Positions 33,633 through 43,049 of a stretch of DNA of 64,000 bases are shown here, one piece after another. Each line of letters opens with the position of its first letter. Within the stretch, counting starts at the first letter, position 1. The stretch covers positions 124,001 through 188,000 of the forward strand of contig JAAHGF010000018.1 of the NCBI GenBank assembly GCA_010672585.1, read 5' to 3'. A program made the translations under genes and the position numbers. This DNA is from Okeania sp. SIO1I7 (lineage in GTDB: Bacteria; Cyanobacteriota; Cyanobacteriia; Cyanobacteriales; Microcoleaceae). Below the pieces are notes generated by a model. The model searched no databases. It was not told the DNA's origin and saw only the letters and a program-made list of their open reading frames with translations.

Positions 33633-34433
33633 ATGAACACTCGAATGGCAATAGTAACGGGTGCAAGTGGCGCTGTGGGAGCTTGCTATGTCAAACATTT
33701 TGTACAACAGAACAATACAAAATGTGTTGCTCTTTCCCGAAGCAAGCTAGAAAGCACCAAAGTTATACAATTTAAAGTTGACCTTTTGGATGAGAAAGGG
33801 ACAAGGGAAGCGATCGAACAGTTAGATATCAGTCAAGTTTCTGATTTAATCTTAGTACATGGTGTTGGTAAGTTCAAATATGAAGACTTAGAATCTTTAC
33901 CTCACCTCAATCACGATCGCCATAAGATAGATGATGAAGTGTTCTCATCTAACTACCATACTTTTGTGAATGTTGTCAACCCCTTAGTCAAAAAACTTAA
34001 TGAAGAACATCAGCGCGGGCGGAAAACAACCCTCGCGCTTTGTGGTTTTGGTTCCATCAGCGATCGATACAAAATTCCATTCTGGCGGTCTTATACTTAT
34101 GCTAAGGATACCTTACGCAAATATATCAAAGACTTAGCTAAGTCAGAAGATTGGAAAGGATTAATTCGGGGACGTTTTATAAATGTTAGTACCACAGATA
34201 CAGGGAATGAAAATAAGTTACGCCCCAATGTAACAGTTGAAGAAAAGCAATATTGGTTAAAACCCGAAAAAATTGTGGCTCAATCTATGCCAGTCATTGA
34301 AAGTTTAAAACCTCTATGGCAAGAAATAGATGTTTATGAAATTTTGCCAGGATTTAATCCAGAAGAATATTACAATGACTATCAGACAATCAAAGGAAAA
34401 TGGGAGCGTCAGATGGGGTTAACAAAGGTTTGA
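33633..34433 (+). CDS. Short-chain dehydrogenase/reductase
   Basis: A 266-residue Rossmann-fold enzyme: cofactor loop VTGASGAVGACY at the N-terminus, VDLLDEKG, the LVHGVGKF segment in place of NNAG, and catalytic Tyr-Lys in SYTYAKDTLRKYI (YxxxK). A possible catalytic Ser is in CGFGSISDRY. GAGGA lies twelve bases before ATG 33633. It ends the run of small-molecule genes 28398-34433. Substrate unknown. Confidence 0.85.
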   Translation: MNTRMAIVTGASGAVGACYVKHFVQQNNTKCVALSRSKLESTKVIQFKVDLLDEKGTREAIEQLDISQVSDLILVHGVGKFKYEDLESLPHLNHDRHKIDDEVFSSNYHTFVNVVNPLVKKLNEEHQRGRKTTLALCGFGSISDRYKIPFWRSYTYAKDTLRKYIKDLAKSEDWKGLIRGRFINVSTTDTGNENKLRPNVTVEEKQYWLKPEKIVAQSMPVIESLKPLWQEIDVYEILPGFNPEEYYNDYQTIKGKWERQMGLTKV

Positions 34434-34898
34434 TATTAAGTTTTTCTTCTGGAAAATTGGCGATGAGTTTGGATAAAGTCTGAGTATTTGAGGGCTTGTA
34501 ACTGTTGGCTAAAATCTGGTATTATCTATAAAAATCTGGGATTATCTGTTTATGCTACTTGGATATCATACTGAACTACATCCGAATAACCAGCAAAAAA
34601 CATTGCTGGCTAAACACGCTGGTGTAGCTCGCCATGCCTATAATTGGGGACTGTGGTTAACTAGGAACATTCTTAATCACAATTCTAATAATCCAGGTAG
34701 TAAACTGAAATTTCCTACCGCAATCGACCTGCATAAACTTTTAATAGCAATGGTTAAACCCAAAAACTGCTGGTATTATGAAGTATCTAAAACAGCGCCT
34801 CAATACGCTTTGAGGTATTTATCAAATGCTTGGAAGCGTTGCTTTAGTAAAGTGTCTGGTCAACCTAAATTTAAGAAAAAAGGTAAAGACGATAGTTT

Positions 34899-34919
34899 TC
34901 CTGCGGAATGCTACGCAAA
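34899..34919 (-). repeat. 21-bp dispersed repeat inside tnpB, first
   Basis: On the minus strand TTTGCGTAGCATTCCGCAGG plus A. Removing it restores GATAGTTTCACTTTAGATGG (DSFTLDG). Insertion is between TG and AA of the minus strand with no target duplication. Confidence 0.85.
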
Positions 34920-35625
34920 CACTTTAGATGGCTCAATATCGGTAAGCTTTAATCACATAAAATTACCAAGAATTGGATGGGTTAAAACTTATGAAATATT
35001 ACCAGATAATGTTATCCCTAAATCTGTAACTATTAACAGAAAAGCGGACCGTTGGTTTATCAGTTTCAAAGTAGAGACAACAACCATAATTACTGAGAAA
35101 TCAGCAGATGTAGTTGGTGTAGATTTAGGTGTCAAAACTTTAGCTACACTCTCAACTGGCGAGATATTTGAAGGGGCTAAATCTTACAAAAAGTTAGAAT
35201 CTAAATTATCCCGACTGCAATACCTTAACAGACATAAAACCAAGTTTTCCAATAACTGGAAGAAAGCACAACTCAAAATAGCTCAATTACACAACACAAT
35301 AGCAAACATCAGAAAAGATACATTGCATAAACTGACTACTTATTTGGCTAAAAACCACAGTCAAATAGTAATAGAAGACCTTAATGTATCAGGAATGATG
35401 GCCGAGCCAAAACTAGCTAAGGCAGTTGCTGACATGGGTTTTTATGAGTTTCGCAGACAGTTAGATTACAAGTGTGAGTTATACGGTTCTGAGCTAATTA
35501 TTGTTGATAGATGGTTCCCTAGTTCTAAGACTTGCAGTAGGTGTGGAACTGTTAAAGAGTCTCTGTCTTTGTCAGAGAGAGTATTTAATTGCGAACACTG
35601 CAATTTCAGTTGTGATCGAGACTTG

Positions 35626-35646
35626 TTTGCGTAGCATTCCGTAGGA
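35626..35646 (+). repeat. 21-bp dispersed repeat inside tnpB, second
   Basis: TTTGCGTAGCATTCCGTAGG plus A between GACTTG and AATGCAGCG. Removing it restores DLNAALNLA, the conserved TnpB C-terminus. The TAG inside the repeat stops the gene. Confidence 0.9.
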
Positions 35647-35870
35647 AATGCAGCGTTAAATTTAGCTATGGCGGTCAGTTCGACCGTGACAGCCTGTGGA
35701 CTGGATAACGCCGACGTTGCCAGGAGCGAAGCAGGAATAGAACAGGTTATTTAGAGAAAATCATAGATTTATATAGATAATCATAGGTTTCTAAGAACGG
35801 TGGAATATTTCCCTAATTACAGAAATTGATTTGAATAGTAAAATCCAAACATTTAACGTAAACTATATAC

Positions 35871-36023
35871 ACCTTTGAAAAACCTAGGCAACCCTAGACA
35901 TTTCTAAGGTTGTCTCTCAAAGGTTGCAGATTAAGTCTTAAGTGACTACGTTGGCTGGTCACGACCACAATATGTGATATCCAGCATATATACTGGTCGC
36001 TCTAAATTAAGGACAGCGTTAAA
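35871..36023 (+). other. Highly structured region before the intron fragment
   Basis: ACCTTTGA (35871-35878) pairs with TCAAAGGT (35917-35924), enclosing CAACC (35889-35893) and GGTTG (35908-35912). Further on GTGAC pairs with GTCAC and CTGGTC with GACCAG-like bases. No open frame. It may be the insertion context of the group II intron or a separate structured RNA. Confidence 0.35.
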
Positions 36024-36420
36024 GTGCGCCAATCGGAAGTAGGTTTTGTACCGATAGTGTTGAGAGTATTAACAAGCCAAGCCAACATAATCGAGGAACA
36101 CTTTACTGAAAAGGAATACTAATAAGGAGGTAGACAGAAAGCAGCGGTAAATAAATATGGATACCCCATAAGGTACAACCCACTAAAACCCATAAAAGGT
36201 TGAATAGTGGAGACGAACGCGTTGAATATTGAAACAGGGGAAGTAAGTAGAGTTAATCCTCGGTCAAAATCAAATAGTTTTAATTTCACAGTGCCAGGAC
36301 AAAAAGCTAAAAGTGTGAATATGAGCAAATTAAAAGTTGTACATAAAAAAGATAGTTACACCTATACATTTTGTCCACAGTTGTCCATAAATGTCGAAGA
36401 AAATGTCGTCTAAAACTTAA
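36024..36420 (+). ncRNA. Probable group II intron fragment, domain I part
   Basis: The stretch begins GTGCGCC, the usual 5' end of bacterial group II introns, and carries segments I associate with domain I of cyanobacterial introns: AAGCCAAGCCAACATAATCG, GGAGGTAGACAGAAAGCAGC, TACAACCCACTAAAACCCAT, AAAGGTTGAATAGTGGAGAC and GAACGCG. No reverse transcriptase gene and no domain V hairpin (AGC ... GUUC) is found before 37200, so the intron is 3'-truncated. A 68-codon frame over it is not a gene. 36420-36900 shows nothing. Confidence 0.5.
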
Positions 36421-36919
36421 CAGAAGAGGCATCATACATATTGATAGAAGATAAAGGAAGGAAGAAGTTATACCAGGTTGAAAAAATAATTTTACAAATA
36501 CTGAAAAGCTATGTTACTAAATAATTTTTAGAGATAGGATGATGGAGATAGGAAAAATAATATATATGAGGATTTTTTTTCATACTTTACAATCACCATA
36601 ACTTTATTTCTCCTGAGTAATGTACGTCGCCAATCCGATAGGTCCCCTAACTGACTACTAAAAATACCCTAAGTATTTGTAGCAAATATTGATAAAAATG
36701 GTATTTTAGAATTAAAAGCTCAAAAGTAAAACCGAAACATAATAACCTCCGAATATAAATTACTCTAAACAATTTTTGGTTAGTAACCGAAAAAATTGTA
36801 AAAAAGTAGCTAAATCTGGATAAAGCAATTATAATCTTTCTAATCTGTAGACAATGAGCAAACATTCTTCTTGTCCCCTCTTAATTACAGGGGATAGTCT
36901 ATTGCTATCTATAAATATG

Positions 36920-37218
36920 TATAGCAATGATCGCTCACATATTTACATATTACTAATGTATTAAATGTAATACAAAATCCTACTACTATTTCCGGCGTTG
37001 CTGATTCTGGGTATGATTTTGCCCCCCTAGCCCCCCAATTTTGGGGGGAATAAAACTCTAAAAGTCCCCCAATTTTGGGGGATTTAGGGGGCTTGATCAA
37101 AATCAAACAATCGCACATTCATACTTCAATTCAGCAACGCCCTATTTCCAATGCTTTTATGAATACTACATTAGTAGCAAGTATGTAAGATGTAAACATA
37201 CCAGCGCACTTTGCTATA
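36920..37218. repeat. MITE F, copy 3, with another MITE nested inside
   Basis: Outer ends TATAGCAATGATCGCTCACA and CCAGCGCACTTTGCTATA; the arms continue as inverted repeats for about 40 bp (TTTACATATTACTAATGTA against TACATTAGTAGCAAG). The middle is interrupted by the element 36994-37141. Confidence 0.75.
36994..37141. repeat. MITE I (GGCGTTGCTGA ends), nested
   Basis: 148 bp with ends GGCGTTGCTGATTCTGGGTA and CATACTTCAATTCAGCAACG plus CC; inner palindromes CCCCCAATTTTGGGGG occur twice. It lies inside MITE F copy 3 and so inserted later. Confidence 0.8.
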
Positions 37219-37298
37219 TCTGAAATTGCCCATAGAAAAGCTTTGCTCAAAAAAATTGTACAGTGATTTATTCTAAATCAAAACATAACTTTATACGA

Positions 37299-39008
37299 AT
37301 GCCAAGATTAAAATCTCCAAATATTTCTCCCTACTTCGATATTATAGTAGTCGGTTCGGGTGCAGCAGGACTTTATGCAACCCTTTGTTTACCTACTCAT
37401 CTTAGAGTTGGTTTAGTTACTAAGGATGTCATAAATATGGGATCGAGTAACTGCGCTCAGGGAGGTATTGCTGCTGCTATTGACTCGTCAGACAACCCGA
37501 ACTTACACCTAGAAGATACCCTCAAAGCTGGTGCAGGTTTGTGTGACCCCGAAGCCGTAAAATTCATGGTTGAGAATGCAGGTGAAGCGATCGCTCATCT
37601 AGTAGAAATGGGTGTTGCTTTTGACCGTAAAGGAGAAAAACTGGCAATGACCTTAGAAGCTGCCCACTCACATCCTCGCGTACTTCATTCCGCTGATACT
37701 ACAGGTCGAGCCATCATCGAGACACTTACAGAAAAAGTTTTGGAACGTCAAAACATTCAAGTTATTTCTCAGGCAGTAGCATTAAATTTATGGCTGACTC
37801 CACAAAAAAATCGTGTTCAAGGTATCAGTCTTCTCCATCAAAATAAAATTCAGTGGTTAAAATCTTCTGTAGTTGTACTGGCAACAGGTGGAGGCGGTCA
37901 AATGTTTGCTCAAACAACTAACCCGAAAGTGAGTACAGGGGATGGAGTCGCAATAGCTTGGCGTGCGGGAGCTATTTTACGAGATTTGGAATTTTTCCAA
38001 TTTCATCCTACTGCTTTAACTAAACCAGGCGCTCCTCATTTTTTAATTAGTGAAGCTGTGCGGGGAGAAGGAGCGCATCTAATTGACGCTCGCGGAAACC
38101 GCTTTGCCTTTGAATATCATCCTGCTGGAGAGTTAGCACCAAGAGATGTTGTCAGTAGAGCTATTTTTCATCACTTGCAAAAAACTGCAGATGACCTCAC
38201 CCAAGCTCATGTTTATTTAGATTTGCGACCTATTGCTCCCGACCGCATTCGTTATCGCTTCCCCAATATCATCAATGTCTGCAAACAATGGGGTATTGAT
38301 GTTTTTCAAGAACCTGTTCCGGTTGCTCCTGCTGCTCATTATTGGATGGGTGGAATTGCTTGTGACTTAATGAGTCAAACCTCAATTGGTGGACTATATG
38401 CGGTTGGGGAAACGGCAAGTACAGGGGTTCATGGAGCAAATCGTTTGGCGAGTAATTCTTTGTTGGAATGTTTGGTATTTGCTTCTCAACTATCTCGCAT
38501 TGAAATTCAGCCAAATTTAGTTGCGCCTAATTCTGAGGTGTCGCAAGTAGACTTTAATTGGAGTAGGGATATGGAAAAGATAGAATTGATTCGCCAAATG
38601 TTACCGAGTTTAATGTGGGAAAGTACGGGTATCTCTCGTGAAGGAGAGTTGTTAGATATGGCGCTACATAAAATTAATAATTGGCGAGAAAGTTTGGCAG
38701 ATTTGGATGTAGTTCAATTTTTAGCAAATCTATTACCTAACCAGATGATAGAGTTAACCTCGACTGCTGCTGAACAACAGTTGCGCATGGTTACAGAAAC
38801 GCTCAATCTTTTGGATCTAGGATATTTAATTCTCAAAAGTGCTGCATGGCGGACTGAAAGCAGAGGTGGACATTATCGTAGCGATTATCCTCAAACTGCC
38901 GATCGTTGGAGAGTACATACTTTGGTACAGGGCGATCGTTTGTGGAAATCGCCAATGGAGATTAATTCTGAAGAATTAAAAATCAAAAGTATGGCAGTTG
39001 AGGCATAA
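37299..39008 (+). CDS. nadB: L-aspartate oxidase
   Basis: About 569 residues from ATG 37299; an upstream GTG at 37263 would add 12 residues. NadB oxidises L-aspartate to iminoaspartate, the first step of de novo NAD synthesis. Seen: FAD-binding IIVVGSGAAGLYATL, SNCAQGGIAAAID, AAHSHPRVLHSADTTG with the substrate Arg/His, QFHPTAL, SEAVRGEGA, PAAHYWMGGIACD, TGVHGANRLASNSLLE and C-terminal ESRGGHYRSDYP. Length is normal. NadC lies 11 kb upstream on the other strand. Confidence 0.96.
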   Translation: MPRLKSPNISPYFDIIVVGSGAAGLYATLCLPTHLRVGLVTKDVINMGSSNCAQGGIAAAIDSSDNPNLHLEDTLKAGAGLCDPEAVKFMVENAGEAIAHLVEMGVAFDRKGEKLAMTLEAAHSHPRVLHSADTTGRAIIETLTEKVLERQNIQVISQAVALNLWLTPQKNRVQGISLLHQNKIQWLKSSVVVLATGGGGQMFAQTTNPKVSTGDGVAIAWRAGAILRDLEFFQFHPTALTKPGAPHFLISEAVRGEGAHLIDARGNRFAFEYHPAGELAPRDVVSRAIFHHLQKTADDLTQAHVYLDLRPIAPDRIRYRFPNIINVCKQWGIDVFQEPVPVAPAAHYWMGGIACDLMSQTSIGGLYAVGETASTGVHGANRLASNSLLECLVFASQLSRIEIQPNLVAPNSEVSQVDFNWSRDMEKIELIRQMLPSLMWESTGISREGELLDMALHKINNWRESLADLDVVQFLANLLPNQMIELTSTAAEQQLRMVTETLNLLDLGYLILKSAAWRTESRGGHYRSDYPQTADRWRVHTLVQGDRLWKSPMEINSEELKIKSMAVEA

Positions 39009-39071
39009 TATTATCTCAGGTTGACTACTGAATTATCATAATAAATAAACCTTTGATCGAACACTTATAGG

Positions 39072-39089
39072 GAAGTTCTATCGAACTTC
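39072..39089 (+). terminator. Weak terminator after nadB
   Basis: GAAGTTC-TATC-GAACTTC followed by TCTGCATTCTTTTTC, about 65 bp past the nadB stop. Short stem and delayed T run; moderate at best. Confidence 0.4.
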
Positions 39090-39165
39090 TCTGCATTCTT
39101 TTTCAAACCTATGTCTAAAAATATCAATCATTATTCTCATATCATGTCCGGTTAGGGTTGAAAAT

Positions 39166-39636
39166 TTAAGCAAATTGATTCGTGTAATTCTTGTGTGGAA
39201 GAGTTATCAATCTGATACAACCTTTTTTTAAAGTAGGTATATATTTCTTTTCACATATTTCTGTTTGAGCCATTCCTAACTCTACAATCATAGCTAAAAT
39301 TTCAGAATGTTTGAAAGGTTTAGTAAGATAGCCATCTGCACCATATTTCATTGCTTCATGGTAGTCACTTTCATCATTCTTGCTAGTGCAAAAAATGACA
39401 GGAATCTTCTGTATTTGAGGATCGGACTTAATTTGAGTACATACAGCATAGCCGCTTAATTTTGGTATCATAATGTCTAGAAGCACTAAATCAGGTTTTT
39501 CACAATAAATTTTTTCTATGGCTTCGACACCATCATTAGCTTCTATTACTTTTAATCCTAGTTGTATAAGAGAATAAGAAATAATCTTCTTATCCGTAGG
39601 ATTATCTTCTACTAACAAAATTCTTTTATTGAGCAT
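39166..39636 (-). CDS. Receiver-only response regulator
   Basis: A 156-residue CheY-like receiver: acidic pair E10-D11 (LLVEDNPTD), phospho-acceptor D54 (LVLLDIMIPK), T84 (IFCTSK) and K106 (YLTKPF). There is no DNA-binding output; about 30 extra residues at the C-terminus (PTLKKGCIRLITLPHKN) are not recognised. Stand-alone receivers of this type serve in cyanobacterial phosphorelays and pilus or taxis control. No kinase is adjacent. The end lies next to a lone ATATCATGTCCGG motif (39142). Confidence 0.9.
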   Translation of the reverse strand: MLNKRILLVEDNPTDKKIISYSLIQLGLKVIEANDGVEAIEKIYCEKPDLVLLDIMIPKLSGYAVCTQIKSDPQIQKIPVIFCTSKNDESDYHEAMKYGADGYLTKPFKHSEILAMIVELGMAQTEICEKKYIPTLKKGCIRLITLPHKNYTNQFA

Positions 39637-39964
39637 TTTCTACAATTATCCTCATTGTGTATATATAGAGAAGTTGTTTTTTTATATAGCTGCTCCATAT
39701 ATTTAGTAGTTTGAACTAATGCTGTTGTAGTAATTATATAATATTAAACAAAAATTAATTAACTAACGAAGTGATGATATCATTTTAATTATGTGACTTT
39801 AGTCACTAATATTGAATAACGACAAATTATATAAATATTTGTATCAAAAAAAATACCACAAAGAATTCATGGAAATTTTATACCTGGAAAGAGCTTAATT
39901 TGACGTTGGTAAAGCGCGGGTATGATATTAATCTTAGTTACTGAGGAGTCAGGATTCAGGAGTC

Positions 39965-40109
39965 ATATCATGTCCGTTGGTATAGTCCCGTGTAAAAGTT
40001 GGGGAAATATCTACCGCCATATAAGTAAAATTTGTCCTTTTCTTAAAGCTTCTTCCTTCTTCCTTCTTCCTTACCTTCTCTATACAAGACCGATGCTACC
40101 GAATATGAT
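39965..40109. repeat. MITE G, diverged copy 3
   Basis: Ends ATATCATGTCCGTTGGTATA and GATGCTACCGAATATGAT. Interior pyrimidine-rich CTTCTTCCTTCTTCC. Pairs with 50585-50730 as a subfamily (shared TTGGTATAGT/CTGGTATCGT and ACCGATGCTACCG). Confidence 0.65.
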
Positions 40110-40268
40110 CTCAGGAGTCAGGAGGGAAGAAAGAAGAAAGAGGAATAGAAGGAGAAAGTTTGGCGTTGGTAAATCAAGAGATGAAACTTTAAGGGTAATC
40201 CTCCTGTGATAGCTCCGAATACCTAACCAGAGTAGGCAAGGGGTGTTACCCTTACTAGGAAATCATCT

Positions 40269-40441
40269 TACCGAATAATTAAGGTAAAAAATCCTCTCCT
40301 TTAAAGGAGAAACAAGCGGTCGTTAGCGCAGCTTTCCCGTAGGGTGGGATGGCTCCGAAACCTGCGCTGTCCGACCATCGACCAAGAGAGAAAAAATTTT
40401 CCCTACCACGTCAATCCTCTTCTTTTCAAGGAGAGGTAATA
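40269..40441. repeat. Dispersed element A, copy 4
   Basis: TTACCGAATAATTAAGG ... CAAGCGGTCG ... CCGTAGGGTGGGATGG ... CATCGACCAAGAGAG ... TTCAAGGAGAGGTAA. Confidence 0.7.
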
Positions 40442-40956
40442 ATTAATAATTAATCATTAATGATTAATTATTACCAACGCCGCTTTGCCTAAATAACTAT
40501 CATCTAATATATTTCCACTCAAAGTATTACCACCTTGAATCAAAGTAGCTTCAAACTTATCCCAGTAAGTTTTTGACAATTATCTTTAGCAAAAAACTTT
40601 TTCATCTTAGTTTATCAAAAATTATATATCAAACAAATAAGTTAAAAATATTTATATGCAAATAATCATCAAATCAATTAATAAATACCATGATTTATAA
40701 ATGATTAAATGAAATTGTAGTTATAAGTTTTAGCTATGCATAAAAATATCAAGTTTTAAGTTATGTTACTGACCTAAATCAACCAAATAAATTTGAACCC
40801 ATATTTTTCCAAAATTTTCATATTTTTCATATACCATCGACTGCGTAATACTTAACACCTACACTCAGAAAAAATTTTACTACTTAAACTAAATTAATCC
40901 ACAGGAAATTCTGGCCAAACAACTCAAGATAGAGTCAGGTATAAAACTGGTCATAG

Positions 40957-41176
40957 GTAAGCATTTCCTGCGGAATGCTGCGCAAACAACTGTCAGCTTT
41001 CAGCGTTCCTAGTTTATTGCATTTGGAGGAGGGATTAGGATTGAGGTTGAGAAAGAATTAAAAGTCTGGGAAAAAGCAAAAGCATCAGCGTTCCTTGAGC
41101 TATTTAGGTTCATTTTCATTGCTGTTTGTGTAGCATTCCGTAGGGAAGCGCTGACTGCTAATAGCTGAATGCTTAC
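40957..41176. repeat. MITE P (GTAAGCATT ends), copy 2, with perfect 8-bp target duplication
   Basis: 220 bp from GTAAGCATT to AATGCTTAC, flanked on both sides by GGTCATAG (40949-40956 and 41177-41184), a perfect 8-bp target-site duplication. A 21-bp dispersed repeat lies near each end (40966-40986 and 41125-41145). Confidence 0.9.
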
Positions 41177-41526
41177 GGTCATAGTAAAATCTATAGTAAT
41201 CCTAAATGATTTGTGAAAATTTTTAGTTAAGGTTGACTAAAAACCTTGAAAATTCTGACTCCTGAGGACTGACTCCTAACTACCACAGAAATATTACAAT
41301 TGAAATAGGATTGCTATAGTAGGCAAAATAAACTGAAATCTTAATTAATTTTTCTACTTTCTTCTTTCTCCTGTAGTTAAGCTATTATAAAATTTAAGAG
41401 GTAAGTTGCTATTCTATGGTTGAATTCTTGTGCCAATCAAAGTATAAAAATTAAGGCACAGTTAATGTTAACTATAAAAATCTAGAAACTTAAAAAAATC
41501 TTTAAAATCAAACTATTACAGAAAAA

Positions 41527-42465
41527 ATGAGTAGAAATAAACAACTCTTAAATCAACGTAAACAACTCCCTGAATCTCAACCAGATGATTTTTTGAAGGT
41601 ATTTAGTCAGTCTCCAGTCGGTACGTCAACTTGGAATTGGATTTCGACTAATTCTCGTTCTGGAAAAGATCAAATTTTTTTACCTCTGTCTACAGGAAAA
41701 GGGTTAACAACAGATTATGAACCATTATTTTTATTAAAAGTATCTCCAGGGAAAAGTTGGAGTTTAGAAAGTTCTGTAAAGGTGACTGCTAAAGCAGGAG
41801 TTTTTATCACAAAAGTAGGTTCTATATTTGTTGCACCACTATATGTACTTTTCAAGTTATCTGGAAATGATTATATTTATCACATCTGGATTAATCATTA
41901 TGGTGGAGATATTTTACCTTCTCCTCTATATAAACTGCAAAAAATGCCATATTTAACTCTACTGTTAATAGAAGATAAACCTCAGCCAGAAAGAGCCATC
42001 AAAATTGAGAATCAAATAAATTGGTCAAGTTTAATAGCAAAAATTGAATCAGTTTCATCTTGGGATAGAAGTGTCTTTGATAAATTCAATTCTTTAGTAT
42101 ATTCTGCTCAAGAATTGTGGAATAGAACAACAGAAGAACAGGTTAAAAAAACAACAATAGCTAAGTTAAACGATCGCTTTAGAAATGGGGATAAAAGTTT
42201 AGGAGATTACAAAATGAGTAGGCAAGTATTAGCATTACCCAGAAAAAAGCAAAAACAACTATTTAAAGAAATTCAAGATTTTTCTAATTTTACGTCAGAA
42301 AACGATCCTAAAGGCGAACATAATGGGGGTAAAGTTATAATGGATGATGTAGAATACGTTTGGAAAATTGACTATCTAGATACAAGTATGATTATGCTCT
42401 CAGATGCACCAGAAGATATCAATAAAACTACTAGAGTATTATTGGTAATACGAGCTGATGAATAT

Positions 42466-42468
<3 letters not shown>
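41527..42468 (+). CDS. DUF3768-containing protein
   Basis: A 313-residue protein. The last ~115 residues match DUF3768: IAKLNDRFRNG, then NDPKGEHNGGKVIMDDVEYV, WKIDYLDTSM and TTRVLLVIRADEY. The first ~200 residues have no domain I recognise. DUF3768 has no known function. ATG at 41527; TAG at 42466 is also the first three bases of the adjoining MITE. The C-terminus matches the family's usual end, so the gene looks complete. Confidence 0.65.
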
Positions 42469-42583
<115 letters not shown>

Positions 42584-42829
42584 TTAAAAGAGGTAATGAT
42601 TGGACTTAGAAAACTACCTCTAAGAGCTGATTTATAAAGTAAATATTACAGGGCTTTTCAAATTGATAAACCACATCTTCACAAGCAAAAATTGTGTAGG
42701 GGCGAATGGCCATTTGCTAGCGCAAAGCTCCGAATGGCGCCCCTAATGTGGTCTACCCAAATGAAAACCGCTGTAAGAGGCTGAAGTCTTTCCAATATAA
42801 GGGTTTTGGAAGTTATAACTTAATAACAC

Positions 42830-42949
42830 TTACAGCAGTTTTGGAGTTGATGAGGTACAAAATTCTGGATCAATAGGGAGTAGGGAAGAGGGAAGAGGAG
42901 ATAGAGATTAATATTGAACTGTACCTCGCCATCTTAAAAAGTGCTGTAA
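42830..42949. repeat. MITE K (TTACAGCA ends)
   Basis: 120 bp; left end TTACAGCAGTTTTGGAGTTG then GAGGTAC, right end GTACCTCGCCATCTTAAAAA then GTGCTGTAA. Imperfect inverted ends of about 28 bp. Confidence 0.75.
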
Positions 42950-43049
42950 ATCCCTGAGAGTTAGGTAACATAAGGGTTTTATTTAAGTTGATAAATCAGC
43001 TCTAATTTATTATAATTAAAATACTATAAATTCGTAGATCGCTTGATTT

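Larger units (their letters stand above)
34552..35754 (+). pseudogene. tnpB: TnpB, IS200/IS605 family, stopped by a 21-bp insert
   Basis: The frame reads 360 codons to a TAG at 35632-35634. RuvC residues are present: D in VGVDLGVKTLA, E in IVIEDLNVSG; the zinc ribbon is CSRCG ... CEHCNFSCDRD with the last D. Two 21-bp dispersed repeats sit inside the gene. The first (34899-34919) is in frame and adds seven residues within DSF-PAECYAN-TLDG. The second (35626-35646) brings the stop; past it the frame continues as NAALNLAMAVSSTVTACG to a TAG at 35752. TnpB is an RNA-guided nuclease; here it would lack its last ~40 residues, though all RuvC acids remain. No tnpA is nearby. Confidence 0.85.
39637..41526. 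other. 1.9-kb repeat-filled gap
   Basis: Holds MITE G copy 3, element A copy 4 and MITE P copy 2 (listed separately). A possible gene scrap at 40455-40590 (minus) reads KFEATLIQGGNTLSGNILDD but is not identified. 41260-41526 upstream of the DUF3768 gene is AT-rich with no clear motif. Confidence 0.5.

Noticed and set aside
34552..35754. A complete IS200/IS605 transposon with TnpA
   Set aside because: No Y1 transposase gene flanks tnpB on either strand; only the tnpB part is present.
36207..36413. 68-codon frame over the intron-like region
   Set aside because: Begins within domain I-like RNA sequence, has no homology to an intron reverse transcriptase and no ribosome site.
39922..40209. 95-codon plus-strand frame
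   Set aside because: Covers MITE G and pyrimidine repeats; no domain.
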